From NCBI RefSeq assembly GCF_036655075.1, contig NZ_JAVVQU010000079.1, positions 1 to 6,140 of the forward strand: DNA of 6,140 bases, given 5' to 3'. This document shows, piece after piece, positions 1 through 5,781 of the stretch (the first letter of the stretch is position 1; every line of letters starts with the position of its first letter). The notes under the pieces are model-generated. The model made no database searches. It was not told the DNA's origin and saw nothing but the letters and a program-made list of their open reading frames with translations. Made by a program: the position numbers and the translations under genes. The DNA comes from Holtiella sp036655075. Lineage in GTDB: Bacteria; Bacillota; Clostridia; Lachnospirales; Cellulosilyticaceae.

Positions 1-51
1 GACTTTTGAATCGACTGGTTTAATGGTTACTATTTTATTTTCAAAGTTCAT
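1..51 (-). CDS. N-terminus of an unidentified protein, cut by the window edge (possible serine recombinase)
   Basis: Seventeen codons are open from an ATG at 49-51 to the window edge and read MNFENKIVTIKPVDSKV. A start here is supported mainly by the good leftward promoter upstream (119-147), which would give a leader of about 60 nt. The ribosome binding site is poor: only an A/G-rich AAAGAAAA precedes the ATG. Large serine recombinases of Clostridia often open with a short basic stretch of the type K-I-V-x-I-x-P before the catalytic RVAAYCRVS block. This N-terminus resembles that, but the block itself lies outside the window, so the identity is only a guess. The frame is also open upstream of the ATG back to about position 93, without another ATG. 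Confidence 0.4.
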   Translation of the reverse strand, partial: MNFENKIVTIKPVDSKV

Positions 52-67
52 TTTTTCTTTATTTATC

Positions 68-106
68 AAGGCCTTATGCCCTGTGTCTTAGTGGCACTGT
101 GCCCTG
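68..106 (-). repeat. GC-rich leader with palindromes and a direct repeat
   Basis: Between promoter and start codon lie a perfect palindrome AAGGCCTT (68-75), an inverted repeat GGCACTGTGCC (93-103, five-base arms around one T), and two copies of TGCCCTG (77-83 and 100-106). The block is far richer in G and C than the sequence on either side. In the leftward RNA it could fold into a small hairpin just before the start codon. It could equally be a protein or recombinase binding site; nothing in the window decides this. Confidence 0.35.
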
Positions 107-107
107 C

Positions 108-146
108 TGACTTGTATTATTATGCATCATATCTTTGTATAAGTCA
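108..146. promoter_or_regulatory. Operator-like inverted repeat over the leftward promoter
   Basis: The arms TGACTTGTA (108-116) and TATAAGTCA (138-146) are reverse complements at eight of nine positions. Their centres are 30 bp apart, about three helical turns. One arm overlaps the -35 box and the other covers the expected transcription start, so a dimeric or tetrameric repressor bound here would block the promoter. The symmetry is visible in the sequence; the role is inference. Confidence 0.35.
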
Positions 147-147
147 A
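119..147 (-). promoter_or_regulatory. Leftward sigma-A-type promoter
   Basis: On the minus strand a -35 box TTGACT (142-147) is followed by exactly 17 bases and a -10 box CATAAT (119-124). Each box matches the consensus at five of six positions, and the spacing is ideal. Transcription would begin near 112 and read into the partial gene starting at 51. The leader is about 60 nt and unusually GC-rich for this region. Confidence 0.6.
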
Positions 148-480
148 CACCTTTTTTCATTTTTTTATTTTTACTTTTGTATAGCCTTTTTATTCTATAA
201 ATAAGACAGTTTCTAACTCTAGTTCCTATATCATGCATTTTAAGCCTAAATCTATTTTCTTTTTACTGTACAAACTCTATTATATCCGAATTTCTTTCTA
301 TCATACATCTAATTTGTATCTTTTTATCTTATCTTATCTTTTCCTTACTTTTCTTCTATAATATTCTCTCCTGCTTCTATTGTCAGGCCTCTTGATTAAT
401 GCTATACTAATCCTATCAAAACAAAGTCTTAAAATTGCCAAATTTTAAAGAACCTATCTTCTAGGTAGGAGTACCTTGAT
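148..480. other. Gene-free A/T-rich stretch
   Basis: No convincing gene is present on either strand: stops are dense and no start has a good ribosome binding site. The plus strand is strongly pyrimidine-rich over about 150-370. Minor structures are three tandem TTATC units at 324-338 and an eight-base-pair hairpin TTAAAATT-gcca-AATTTTAA at 429-448. The stretch separates the leftward gene at the window edge from the end of the next leftward operon, and may be the worn remains of something older. Confidence 0.5.
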
Positions 481-520
481 AAAAAAAGTCTAGCTGAATC
501 GATTCAGCTAGACTTTTTTT
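481..520. terminator. Perfect 40-bp palindromic terminator, bidirectional
   Basis: The 40 bases are an exact palindrome: seven A, the arm GTCTAGCTGAATC, its exact reverse complement, then seven T. RNA from either strand would form a long hairpin ending in a run of U, so it fits the rule for an intrinsic terminator both ways. It begins 5 bp beyond the stop codon of the PAP2 gene and so ends the leftward operon. No rightward gene lies to its left in the window. The arms meet with no spacer, so a loop can form only by leaving central pairs (ATCGAT) open. Confidence 0.9.
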
Positions 521-525
521 GTCTT

Positions 526-1365
526 TTACTTTAGCATTGTTTTAAATAAATAAGGTGCGCCTGCTGTAAGCCATAATACAATTACTCCATATTGAATCAT
601 AGATAAAATCAAATCACCTTGTGTAATAAACTTAAAAGCTGCATATATAACAATAGCACCACCGATGCCTATCCCTATTTTAAAAAGCTGTTTCTTCCAA
701 GTTCCTTCTGTCTGGAAGTGTATATAATTTTGTTCGATATAACAACCTACTACAAATCCCCATAGTGCACCTACTGCTTTTACTAAATCCTTCTCTATTG
801 GTACAATCAAGAAAATAAATGCTAAAATACCCACGCTAATAACATGCCATCTTGTAAAACCTTTCATTTCATCATAGAGCTTATCTGCTATAACAACTGC
901 AATAAGTCCTATGACAACACCACCGATAACATCTACTGGCCAGTGTACACCTAGGTAAATTCGTGACAGTGCTGTTAAGACTATCATTGTACACCCTATA
1001 ATATACGCACCCTTATCTTTAAAAAGTATCATTGCACTAGTCCAAAAACTTGTTGCAGTCTGTGTATGCCCGCTAGGGAAGGAATAACTTGTAGCAGTCT
1101 CTACACGAATTGGGCTTACTACACCTTTTTGAAAAGGTCTTGCTGCTTTAATTAAATTTTTAATGACACCATTTAAAACACTACTTGTCATTACAATCCA
1201 ACCAATACGTACGGTTTTTTTCTTATCTACACACCAATATAAAATACTTATTACAAGTACTAAAGGTAAACTTTCCGCCAGTGCTGTAATCGCCTCCATA
1301 ATGGCTGTTAAAAAAGGTGTCCTAATTGCCTGTAGTCCCTGTAAAATACTAATTTCCCAATTCAT
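526..1365 (-). CDS. PAP2-family membrane phosphatase
   Basis: This 279-residue protein is a multi-pass membrane phosphatase of the type-2 phosphatidic acid phosphatase (PAP2) superfamily, which removes phosphate from lipid phosphates or diphosphates at the membrane. All three signature motifs are present: K69-x6-R76-P77, P97-S-G-H100, and S134-R135-x5-H141-x3-D145, which supply the phosphate-binding residues, the general acid and the histidine nucleophile. Hydrophobic segments surround the motifs and fill the C-terminal half, roughly 150-278. The start is set by AAGGAG (1372-1377), seven bases before the ATG. It is the last gene of the leftward operon, 43 bp after the YczE-type gene and just before the palindromic terminator. 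The substrate is not shown by the sequence; undecaprenyl diphosphate, phosphatidylglycerol phosphate or another lipid are all possible. The gene looks intact. Confidence 0.92.
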   Translation of the reverse strand: MNWEISILQGLQAIRTPFLTAIMEAITALAESLPLVLVISILYWCVDKKKTVRIGWIVMTSSVLNGVIKNLIKAARPFQKGVVSPIRVETATSYSFPSGHTQTATSFWTSAMILFKDKGAYIIGCTMIVLTALSRIYLGVHWPVDVIGGVVIGLIAVVIADKLYDEMKGFTRWHVISVGILAFIFLIVPIEKDLVKAVGALWGFVVGCYIEQNYIHFQTEGTWKKQLFKIGIGIGGAIVIYAAFKFITQGDLILSMIQYGVIVLWLTAGAPYLFKTMLK

Positions 1366-1408
1366 TATTTTCTCCTTATCTTTTGTAAGCTTTCAACCTT
1401 TATGTTTT

Positions 1409-2020
1409 CTATTGTTTTAAAATAAACTTCACTGCAAAACTTCTAAAATATTCAATGCCTGGTCCTAAACCCAAAGCTGCAATAATAGTTCCTATACCGA
1501 TTGTTTCACCTAGTGCAACTCCTATTGCAGCACAACTTATATCTAGAGTAATACGAATCCATTTATAAGGCCAGCTTTTTTTCTTCTCTATAATGAGAGG
1601 TAAAATATCGTAAGGTCCCACTCCTAATCCTGCTGCAATATAAACCCCTACTCCAAAGGCTACTACAAGGCATCCTGTGATAAGTATCACTACTCTGCCT
1701 ACCAATCCATATTGATAAGGTAATACTCTATCGATAACCTTTGTAAAGCATTCAATTAATGGTCCTACACAGAAAAGACTGATAATGGTTCCTATGTTAA
1801 TAAAGCTTTTATCTATAGCTAGTATAAAAGCTAAGATTACTAAATTAATAATGATTTGTACTATGGCAAAATTATAATTGACTGCACTACTTACACCTAA
1901 ATTCAAAGTCGTATACGGATCACATCCTAAATCTGCTTTAATAAATAATGCAATACCTGAAGATAAAATAATAATCCCTAGTACTAAAACTATAATACGT
2001 TTAATGTATGCACGTTCCAT
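1409..2020 (-). CDS. YczE/YitT-type integral membrane protein
   Basis: This 203-residue, very hydrophobic protein resembles the YczE/YyaS/YitT group of Firmicute membrane proteins, whose biochemical role is not established. It has a clear internal duplication with an offset of about 100 residues. KADLGCDPYT (28-37) recurs as AAGLGVGPYD (129-138), and GTIISLFCVGPLIECF (77-92) recurs as GTIIAALGLGPGIEYF (177-192). Each half therefore carries a G-x-(D/G)-P-Y turn after its first helix and a G-rich last helix, as in transporters built from two repeats. The start follows AAGGGG (2027-2032) by six bases. It lies 24 bp after the MATE remnant and 43 bp before the PAP2 gene, so the three are probably one transcript. 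Length and both repeats look complete. The family call is made from motif memory. Confidence 0.82.
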   Translation of the reverse strand: MERAYIKRIIVLVLGIIILSSGIALFIKADLGCDPYTTLNLGVSSAVNYNFAIVQIIINLVILAFILAIDKSFINIGTIISLFCVGPLIECFTKVIDRVLPYQYGLVGRVVILITGCLVVAFGVGVYIAAGLGVGPYDILPLIIEKKKSWPYKWIRITLDISCAAIGVALGETIGIGTIIAALGLGPGIEYFRSFAVKFILKQ

Positions 2021-2044
2021 ATAATACCCCTTTTGTATTTGCTG

Positions 2045-3005
2045 TCAGCTTTGCTTTACAATAATTCCTTTACCTTGCCATTTATCACTTAAGTAACGTC
2101 TCATTGAAATAATACTTCCTACTATCCATCCTATAGGAATAGACCACCAGATTCCATCTCTTCCTATGATAACTGCTAATAAATAAGCACAAAAAACACG
2201 TGTAGTTAAATTACATATTGAGCTTATAACAAATATCTTAATGTCACCTGTTCCTCTTAGCACCCCGTTAGCTAAAAACATAATTCCCATTACAATGTAG
2301 AACAGAGAAACAACTTGTAAATACTTCAGTCCTACTTCTATAACTTGAACATTTGCCGTTTGATCCATAAACATACCTATTAATTGTCTTCCAAAAGTGT
2401 ACACCCATCATTCCCAATGACACAATGGACTGTTGAAAGATAGTCGGCACCGCAAATTTGAACATCATTACTAATATATCTTTTCTAAACACCGCTACTT
2501 TTCCAATCTCCTTCATTTTGTTAAGTCTGATTAAAAGGAAACATAAGTTCATTAAAGCAGCTACAATTTGTGCAATCAATGTAGCTAGTGCTACACCTGC
2601 CACACCTAAGTTAAAATTGACCACAAATACAATATCTAAAACTATATTAAGTAATGTAGATACTACAAGACACATCAAAGGTATTTTTGAGTCCCCTAAT
2701 GCATTAAAAACTGCCGTTATACCATTATAGAGAAATTGAAATGTACATCCTAAAAAAATAATATTTAAGTATAGCGTAGACTGTTCTAAAATATTACTAG
2801 GTGTTTGTAATAGCATGAGAATGCCTCTACAACTCAAGAGGCCTATTATCGAAAAGATTGCTAAGGCATCCGGTCCTACAAAATTTCCTACAATAACAGA
2901 GTCAGCTATATTATACAATTGTTGAAAAAAATTGCCTAGTAACATAGGCATTACAAAAAGAAAAAGAATTTTTGTAGGATTCCCTTGTGTCATGTCTTTA
3001 GCCAT
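2045..3005 (-). pseudogene. Decayed MATE-family efflux transporter with two internal deletions
   Basis: The two ends are clearly a MATE (multidrug and toxic compound extrusion) cation/drug antiporter. The N-terminus reads MAKDMTQGNPTK, then a typical PMLLGNFFQQLYNIADSVIVGNFVG. The C-terminal part has IMFLANGVLRGTGD and GIWWSIPIGW. About 320 residues remain of a usual 450 or so. One break lies near 2855-2862, where GPDALA runs straight into IFSIIGLLSCRGIL; about 60 residues of helices 2-3 are missing, in frame. The second lies near 2400-2406, where QQSIVSLGMMG meets VYTFGRQLIGMF in another frame, with about 85 residues missing. Reading through gives a nonsense tail that stops at about 2268. 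The start is the ATG at 3003-3005, eight bases after GAGGAG (3014-3019); a GTG at 3012-3014 is too close to that site. It is the first gene of the leftward operon. Deletion sizes are estimates from family knowledge. Confidence 0.88.
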
Positions 3006-3083
3006 ATACTTCACTCCTCATAAATTATATTTCTATTACTTCTGAATCCATTTTAATTTAACTCTAATTTTACCTTCTTACCA

Positions 3084-3112
3084 TTTAAATTTGTATTAGT
3101 CTATCATATAAT
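3084..3112 (+). promoter_or_regulatory. Rightward promoter of the phosphodiesterase operon
   Basis: A perfect -10 box TATAAT (3107-3112) has TTTAAA (3084-3089) 17 bases upstream, a weak -35 matching four of six positions. Transcription would start near 3119, with a leader of about 50 nt to the ATG at 3170. A poor -35 next to a perfect -10 often marks a promoter that needs an activator, but that is inference. Confidence 0.45.
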
Positions 3113-3113
3113 A

Positions 3114-3142
3114 ATAATAAGAAGTATTATTGAAACTTTCAA
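3114..3142 (-). promoter_or_regulatory. Leftward promoter of the MATE-YczE-PAP2 operon
   Basis: On the minus strand TTGAAA (3137-3142) and TATTAT (3114-3119) are separated by exactly 17 bases, and both are close to the sigma-A consensus. Transcription would start near 3107 and give a leader of about 100 nt before the ATG at 3005. I found no riboswitch-like fold in that leader. The -10 box sits two bases from the -10 box of the rightward promoter, so the two promoters face each other and overlap. Confidence 0.5.
3130..3142. promoter_or_regulatory. 13-bp perfect dyad, candidate operator between the divergent operons
   Basis: TTGAAA-c-TTTCAA is an exact inverted repeat. Its right half is the -35 box of the leftward promoter, and the whole dyad lies about 11-23 bases downstream of the expected rightward start. 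A protein bound here would cover the leftward -35 and block rightward elongation, so one site could control both operons. No regulator gene lies next to it in the window. Confidence 0.35.
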
Positions 3143-3169
3143 TGAAATTTATAGAATTGAGGTAAAAAG

Positions 3170-4489
3170 ATGTTGACCAAACGTTTACTTGTTCTCTCTT
3201 TAGATGCCGTATCTAGCAAAGATATAGACATCCTTTCAACCCTACCCCACTTTAGCACATTTATAAAAAAAGGAAGTCTTATTCAAGAAGTACAATCTAT
3301 ATACCCATCTCTCACTTATCCGGCTCATGCCACTATTGTCACAGGTAACTATCCTATGCGTCATGGTATTATTAATAATACACGTTTAGAACCTAATCAT
3401 TCAAATGCAGATTGGTTCTGGTATCATAAAGCAATTCAAACACCTACACTCTTTGACTTAGCTTCACAAAAGGGACTCACAACTTGCTCTATTCTATGGC
3501 CTGTTAGTGCGCGTGGACCTATTACTTATAATCTTCCTGAAATTTTTCCAACTAAAAAATGGCACCATCAACTTATTATGTCTGGTTTGGCTGGTTCTAT
3601 GTCTTATCAACTGGAACTTCAACACCTCTTTGGACATATTCGAAAAGGTTCTAGTCAACCTCATTTAGATGACTTTGTCTTAGCTTGTACTAAGCATACC
3701 CTTCTTCATTATAAACCTGATGTTATGTTCGTACATATGACAGACGTAGATACTAATCGCCATTACACCGGTCATGATAGTTTCCAAAGTCATGGTGCTT
3801 TATTACGCCATGATAAGCGCTTAGGTGAAATCATAGACACCTTAAAACAAACGCAACTTTATGATGACACAACCTTTGTTTTACTTGGTGATCATGCTCA
3901 ACTTCCTGTTCATTCTTTAATCAAACTCAATAAACTATTAGTAGATGCAGGACTTATTCAGTTAAATACTCAAGGTAAGATTACTTCCTTCGATGCAATT
4001 GCTAAATCTTGTGATGGTTCCACCTATATTTATTTAAAGGATCCTAATAACTTATCATCCCTTTCTCAGGTAGAATCCTTACTTAAAGGCTTATTGGTAG
4101 AATCATCCAGTCCTATTGAATCATACTTTACTCGCCAAGAAGTTAATGTCTTAGGTGCTGACCCTTCTTGTAGTTTTATGATTGAAGCTAAAACAGGTTA
4201 TTACTTCATAGATACACATTCTGGAGATTTTGTAGAATGCATTGATCCTAATCAGGTAGGGTATCTTCCTCATCACATTCTTTCTTCACATGGATATTTG
4301 CCAACCAAGCAAAATTATACTACCTTTTTACTTGCTAGAGGTCCTGGTATTCGTGAAAACTTTATTTTAGAAAAAGGTTCTCTTCTCAATCATGCACCAA
4401 CTTTTGCTTACCTCTTAGGGTTACCACTAGAAAATACAGACGGTCATATTGAGTGGCCTATTTTAACAAGAAATGAGGAAATGCTATGA
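3170..4489 (+). CDS. Alkaline phosphatase superfamily phosphodiesterase/nucleotide pyrophosphatase
   Basis: This 439-residue protein belongs to the type I phosphodiesterase/nucleotide pyrophosphatase branch (NPP-like) of the alkaline phosphatase superfamily, two-metal enzymes that cleave phosphodiester or pyrophosphate bonds. The full metal set can be placed: D12 in LVLSLDAV, nucleophile T49 in YPSLTYPAHATIVTG, D194 and H198 in DVDTNRH, D241-H242 in LLGDHAQ, and H374 in SSHGYLP. Length fits the family. No signal peptide or membrane segment is visible, so it is probably cytoplasmic. The start is fixed by GAGG (3159-3162), seven bases before the ATG. It leads the rightward operon; its stop overlaps the start of the MFS remnant (ATGA), which implies coupled translation and a shared pathway. 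The natural substrate cannot be read from the sequence; nucleotide-sugar, phospholipid head group or nucleotide diesters are options. The gene appears intact. Confidence 0.9.
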   Translation: MLTKRLLVLSLDAVSSKDIDILSTLPHFSTFIKKGSLIQEVQSIYPSLTYPAHATIVTGNYPMRHGIINNTRLEPNHSNADWFWYHKAIQTPTLFDLASQKGLTTCSILWPVSARGPITYNLPEIFPTKKWHHQLIMSGLAGSMSYQLELQHLFGHIRKGSSQPHLDDFVLACTKHTLLHYKPDVMFVHMTDVDTNRHYTGHDSFQSHGALLRHDKRLGEIIDTLKQTQLYDDTTFVLLGDHAQLPVHSLIKLNKLLVDAGLIQLNTQGKITSFDAIAKSCDGSTYIYLKDPNNLSSLSQVESLLKGLLVESSSPIESYFTRQEVNVLGADPSCSFMIEAKTGYYFIDTHSGDFVECIDPNQVGYLPHHILSSHGYLPTKQNYTTFLLARGPGIRENFILEKGSLLNHAPTFAYLLGLPLENTDGHIEWPILTRNEEML

Positions 4490-5180
4490 AAAGTTTAACT
4501 AAGCAAGAAAAAAGTTCTTTACAGCATTCTTTTGTATTGGTGTATTCAGCACTATTTGTCTAGCCTTAGTTCCCTCTAATAAGCCCTATTTACTTCTTAT
4601 TCTCTATGGTTTTTGTGTTCTTGGTTTTGCAGGTGGAAATATCTTTTATGATGCATTCCTAGTAGACGTCACTACCAATGAACGCATGGACAAAGTATCT
4701 TCCTATGGTTTTGCTATGGGATACATTGGTAGTACCATTCCTTTTATCTTTTGTATTACTATTGTTCTTCTTACACAAGCAGGTTTACTTCCTATTACCT
4801 TAGACTTAGCTTGCAAAATAACCTTTTTAATTACAGCACTTTGGTGGGGTTGTTTTACTTTTCCACTCCTTAAAAATGTGAAACAAACTTACTATATCGA
4901 ACCTGAACCTCATCCTATTAGCCAATCTTTCAAAAGACTTTTTATCACTTTTAAAGAAATTCGAAATTATCGTGGCATTTTCCTATTCTTACTTGCGTAC
5001 TTCTTCTATATTGATGGTGTAGACACAATTATTGGCATGTCTACCTCTTATGGTATAACAGTATGTTTCCTTATTAACTTATTTATGCCTCTTTCTTTAC
5101 ACTATGTAGCCTTGTTCTTCCTTATTACTACCATGATTGTCATGCTTTTCGCCTCTCATCATTATAGTAAAAAATATTAA
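4486..5180 (+). pseudogene. Decayed UMF1-type MFS transporter, frameshifted and lacking both ends of its core
   Basis: The start, MKSLTKQEKS, begins at an ATG overlapping the phosphodiesterase stop (ATGA), with GAGG at 4475-4478. This frame ends at a TAG at 4561-4563 after 25 codons. Family sequence resumes in another frame from about 4509: KKFFTAFFCIGVFST, then FAGGNIFYDAFLVDVTTNERMD, SSYGFAMGYIGSTIPF, ACKITFLITALWWG, and YFFYIDGVDTI. This matches the UMF1/Atg22-like branch of the major facilitator superfamily, usually about 420 residues. Helices 1-2, some 65 residues, are missing at the first join (4505-4515). After TSYG at about 5054 the second half of the transporter is absent. It is replaced by a 42-residue hydrophobic tail ending ASHHYSKKY that I cannot match to UMF1 proteins. 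The open piece from the internal ATG at 4686 would make 164 residues but has no good ribosome binding site. Function as a transporter is very unlikely. Confidence 0.85.
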
Positions 5181-5201
5181 TATTCTAAAGGAGTGTATAT
5201 C

Positions 5202-5342
5202 ATGAAAAAGTATGAATACAAATGTATTAGTATATGGGGTGGTGCCACAAAAACTACCGAAATACTGAATGAATATGGAAATAATGGTTGGGAACTAGTA
5301 TGTGTACAAAATATGTGGTTCTACTTTAAAAGAGAAAAATAA
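5202..5342 (+). CDS. Small DUF4177-like protein, 46 residues
   Basis: An ATG at 5202 follows AAAGGAG (5187-5193) by eight bases, the best ribosome binding site in this operon, and opens a 46-codon frame ending in TAA. The pattern YEYKCISIWG, then a short linker, EILNEYGNNGWELV, then WFYFKRE matches the compact DUF4177 fold, where a Y-E-Y-K strand, a helix ending N-x-x-G-W-E-L-V and a final F-x-R strand recur. Its role in the cell is unknown. It is soluble, with no signal peptide, and shorter than most members (about 55-65 residues). It sits 21 bp after the MFS remnant and 18 bp before the terminator, so it is the last gene of the rightward operon and seems intact. Confidence 0.8.
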   Translation: MKKYEYKCISIWGGATKTTEILNEYGNNGWELVCVQNMWFYFKREK

Positions 5343-5359
5343 GTTATGACTAATAAATT

Positions 5360-5401
5360 AAAAAAGATACCTTTCTACTTTTAGAGGAAGGTATCTTTTT
5401 T
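5360..5401. terminator. Intrinsic terminator of the rightward operon, probably bidirectional
   Basis: The arms 5361-5376 and 5385-5400 pair over 16 positions, with a single G-T wobble, around an eight-base loop (ACTTTTAG). The rightward RNA ends in six U. Read leftward, the same hairpin also ends in six U, so it could have stopped the lost leftward gene whose stub remains at 5449-5544. It begins 18 bp after the stop of the DUF4177-like gene. Confidence 0.9.
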
Positions 5402-5448
5402 ATGTGTCTATTTGACTTAATAACTATCTTACTTATTTACTTATCAGA

Positions 5449-5544
5449 TCATGCACTAATCTTTTCTAAGTAAAGCATATCATAAAGCTCTTGATTATTT
5501 ACATGATATTCTTCTAATGTACTTTTATATTTAGGACGATACTT
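5449..5544 (-). pseudogene. C-terminal stub of a lost gene
   Basis: The minus strand reads KYRPKYKSTLEEYHVNNQ then ELYDMLYLEKISA and a TGA (5449-5451). It has no start codon, and a TAA lies directly upstream at 5545-5547. Thirty-one residues of balanced, protein-like composition in A/T-rich spacer, just before a hairpin that also terminates in this direction, look like the last part of a gene whose 5' portion has been deleted. No other frame upstream (5545-5700) continues it. I do not recognise the family. Chance is the alternative, since the piece is short. Confidence 0.4.
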
Positions 5545-5547
5545 TTA

Positions 5548-5689
5548 CATTGTCAATTATACCCAAATAATCATACTAAATATAATATTTACTACATTTA
5601 TTTTATTGATTTATCATCTATTATATTAGATATAATTATCCTATTCTCTTACATCCTAGATGAAAAATTATTCTTTATAAAGATCACAT
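5548..5689. other. Very A/T-rich spacer without genes
   Basis: All frames are closed by dense stops. The only order seen is a set of small A/T palindromes, the clearest being TAAATAT-a-ATATTTA at 5577-5591. In DNA this rich in A and T such palindromes are expected by chance. The spacer separates the stub at 5449-5544 from the end of the rRNA/tRNA operon. Confidence 0.5.
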
Positions 5690-5727
5690 AATAAATACAA
5701 GAAGAGGTAGAGATTAATCTCTACCCC
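5690..5727 (-). terminator. Probable terminator of the 5S/tRNA cluster
   Basis: The leftward RNA forms a 12-bp inverted repeat (arms 5704-5715 and 5716-5727, one G-U pair, core GGTAGAGATT/AATCTCTACC) that folds with a four-base loop. It is followed by a U-rich but broken tract, UUCUUGUAUUUAUU. It lies 55 bp after tRNA-Lys. The U tract is weaker than in the two other terminators of this window, so it may instead be a processing hairpin. Confidence 0.55.
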
Positions 5728-5745
5728 TGATCCATTCACGCATAA

Positions 5746-5772
5746 ATAAGCAGTACATAATGTACTACTTAT
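5746..5772 (-). other. Hairpin just after tRNA-Lys
   Basis: ATAAG (5746-5750) pairs with CTTAT (5768-5772), and AGTAC (5752-5756) with GTACT (5762-5766), separated by one mismatch and a five-base loop. In the leftward RNA it begins 9 bases after the mature tRNA-Lys end and has no U tract. It could be a 3'-trailer structure for tRNA processing or the first of two tandem hairpins at the end of the operon. Confidence 0.4.
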
Positions 5773-5781
5773 CTTTAATAA

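Noticed and set aside
74..238. A 54-codon open frame on the minus strand (starts MHDIGTRVRN, ends VPLRHRA)
   Set aside because: It has only a weak ribosome binding site, is very rich in K and R as expected of A/G-rich DNA, and runs across the good TTGACT-N17-CATAAT promoter and the operator-like dyad. A short real peptide cannot be excluded.
324..340. Tandem TTATC units as a CRISPR-like or variable repeat
   Set aside because: Only three five-base units in simple A/T-rich sequence, with no spacers and no coding context.
1163..1420. Rightward 85-codon open frame opposite the PAP2 gene
   Set aside because: It is an antisense shadow of the PAP2 gene, whose three catalytic motifs and ribosome binding site are clear.
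2268..2400. Tail of the N-terminal MATE frame beyond the out-of-frame join (HFWKTINRYVYG...)
   Set aside because: It is a frameshifted reading of DNA that codes real MATE sequence in another frame, so it is not a natural C-terminus.
2402..2404. GTG as the start of a separate 119-residue protein
   Set aside because: No ribosome binding site precedes it, and the sequence is the C-terminal quarter of a MATE protein continuing from upstream; it is the deletion join, not a gene start.
2458..2730. Rightward 90-codon open frame opposite the MATE remnant
   Set aside because: It is an antisense shadow; the minus strand here carries recognisable MATE sequence such as GDSKIPL and GVAGVALAT.
3024..3029. 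TATAAT on the minus strand close to the MATE start
   Set aside because: No -35 box lies at a usable distance, and transcription would start inside the ribosome binding site.
5521..5558. TTGACA on the minus strand near 5553 as a promoter
   Set aside because: The hexamer 17 bases later is a poor -10 (TAAATA) and there is no gene with a start codon downstream.
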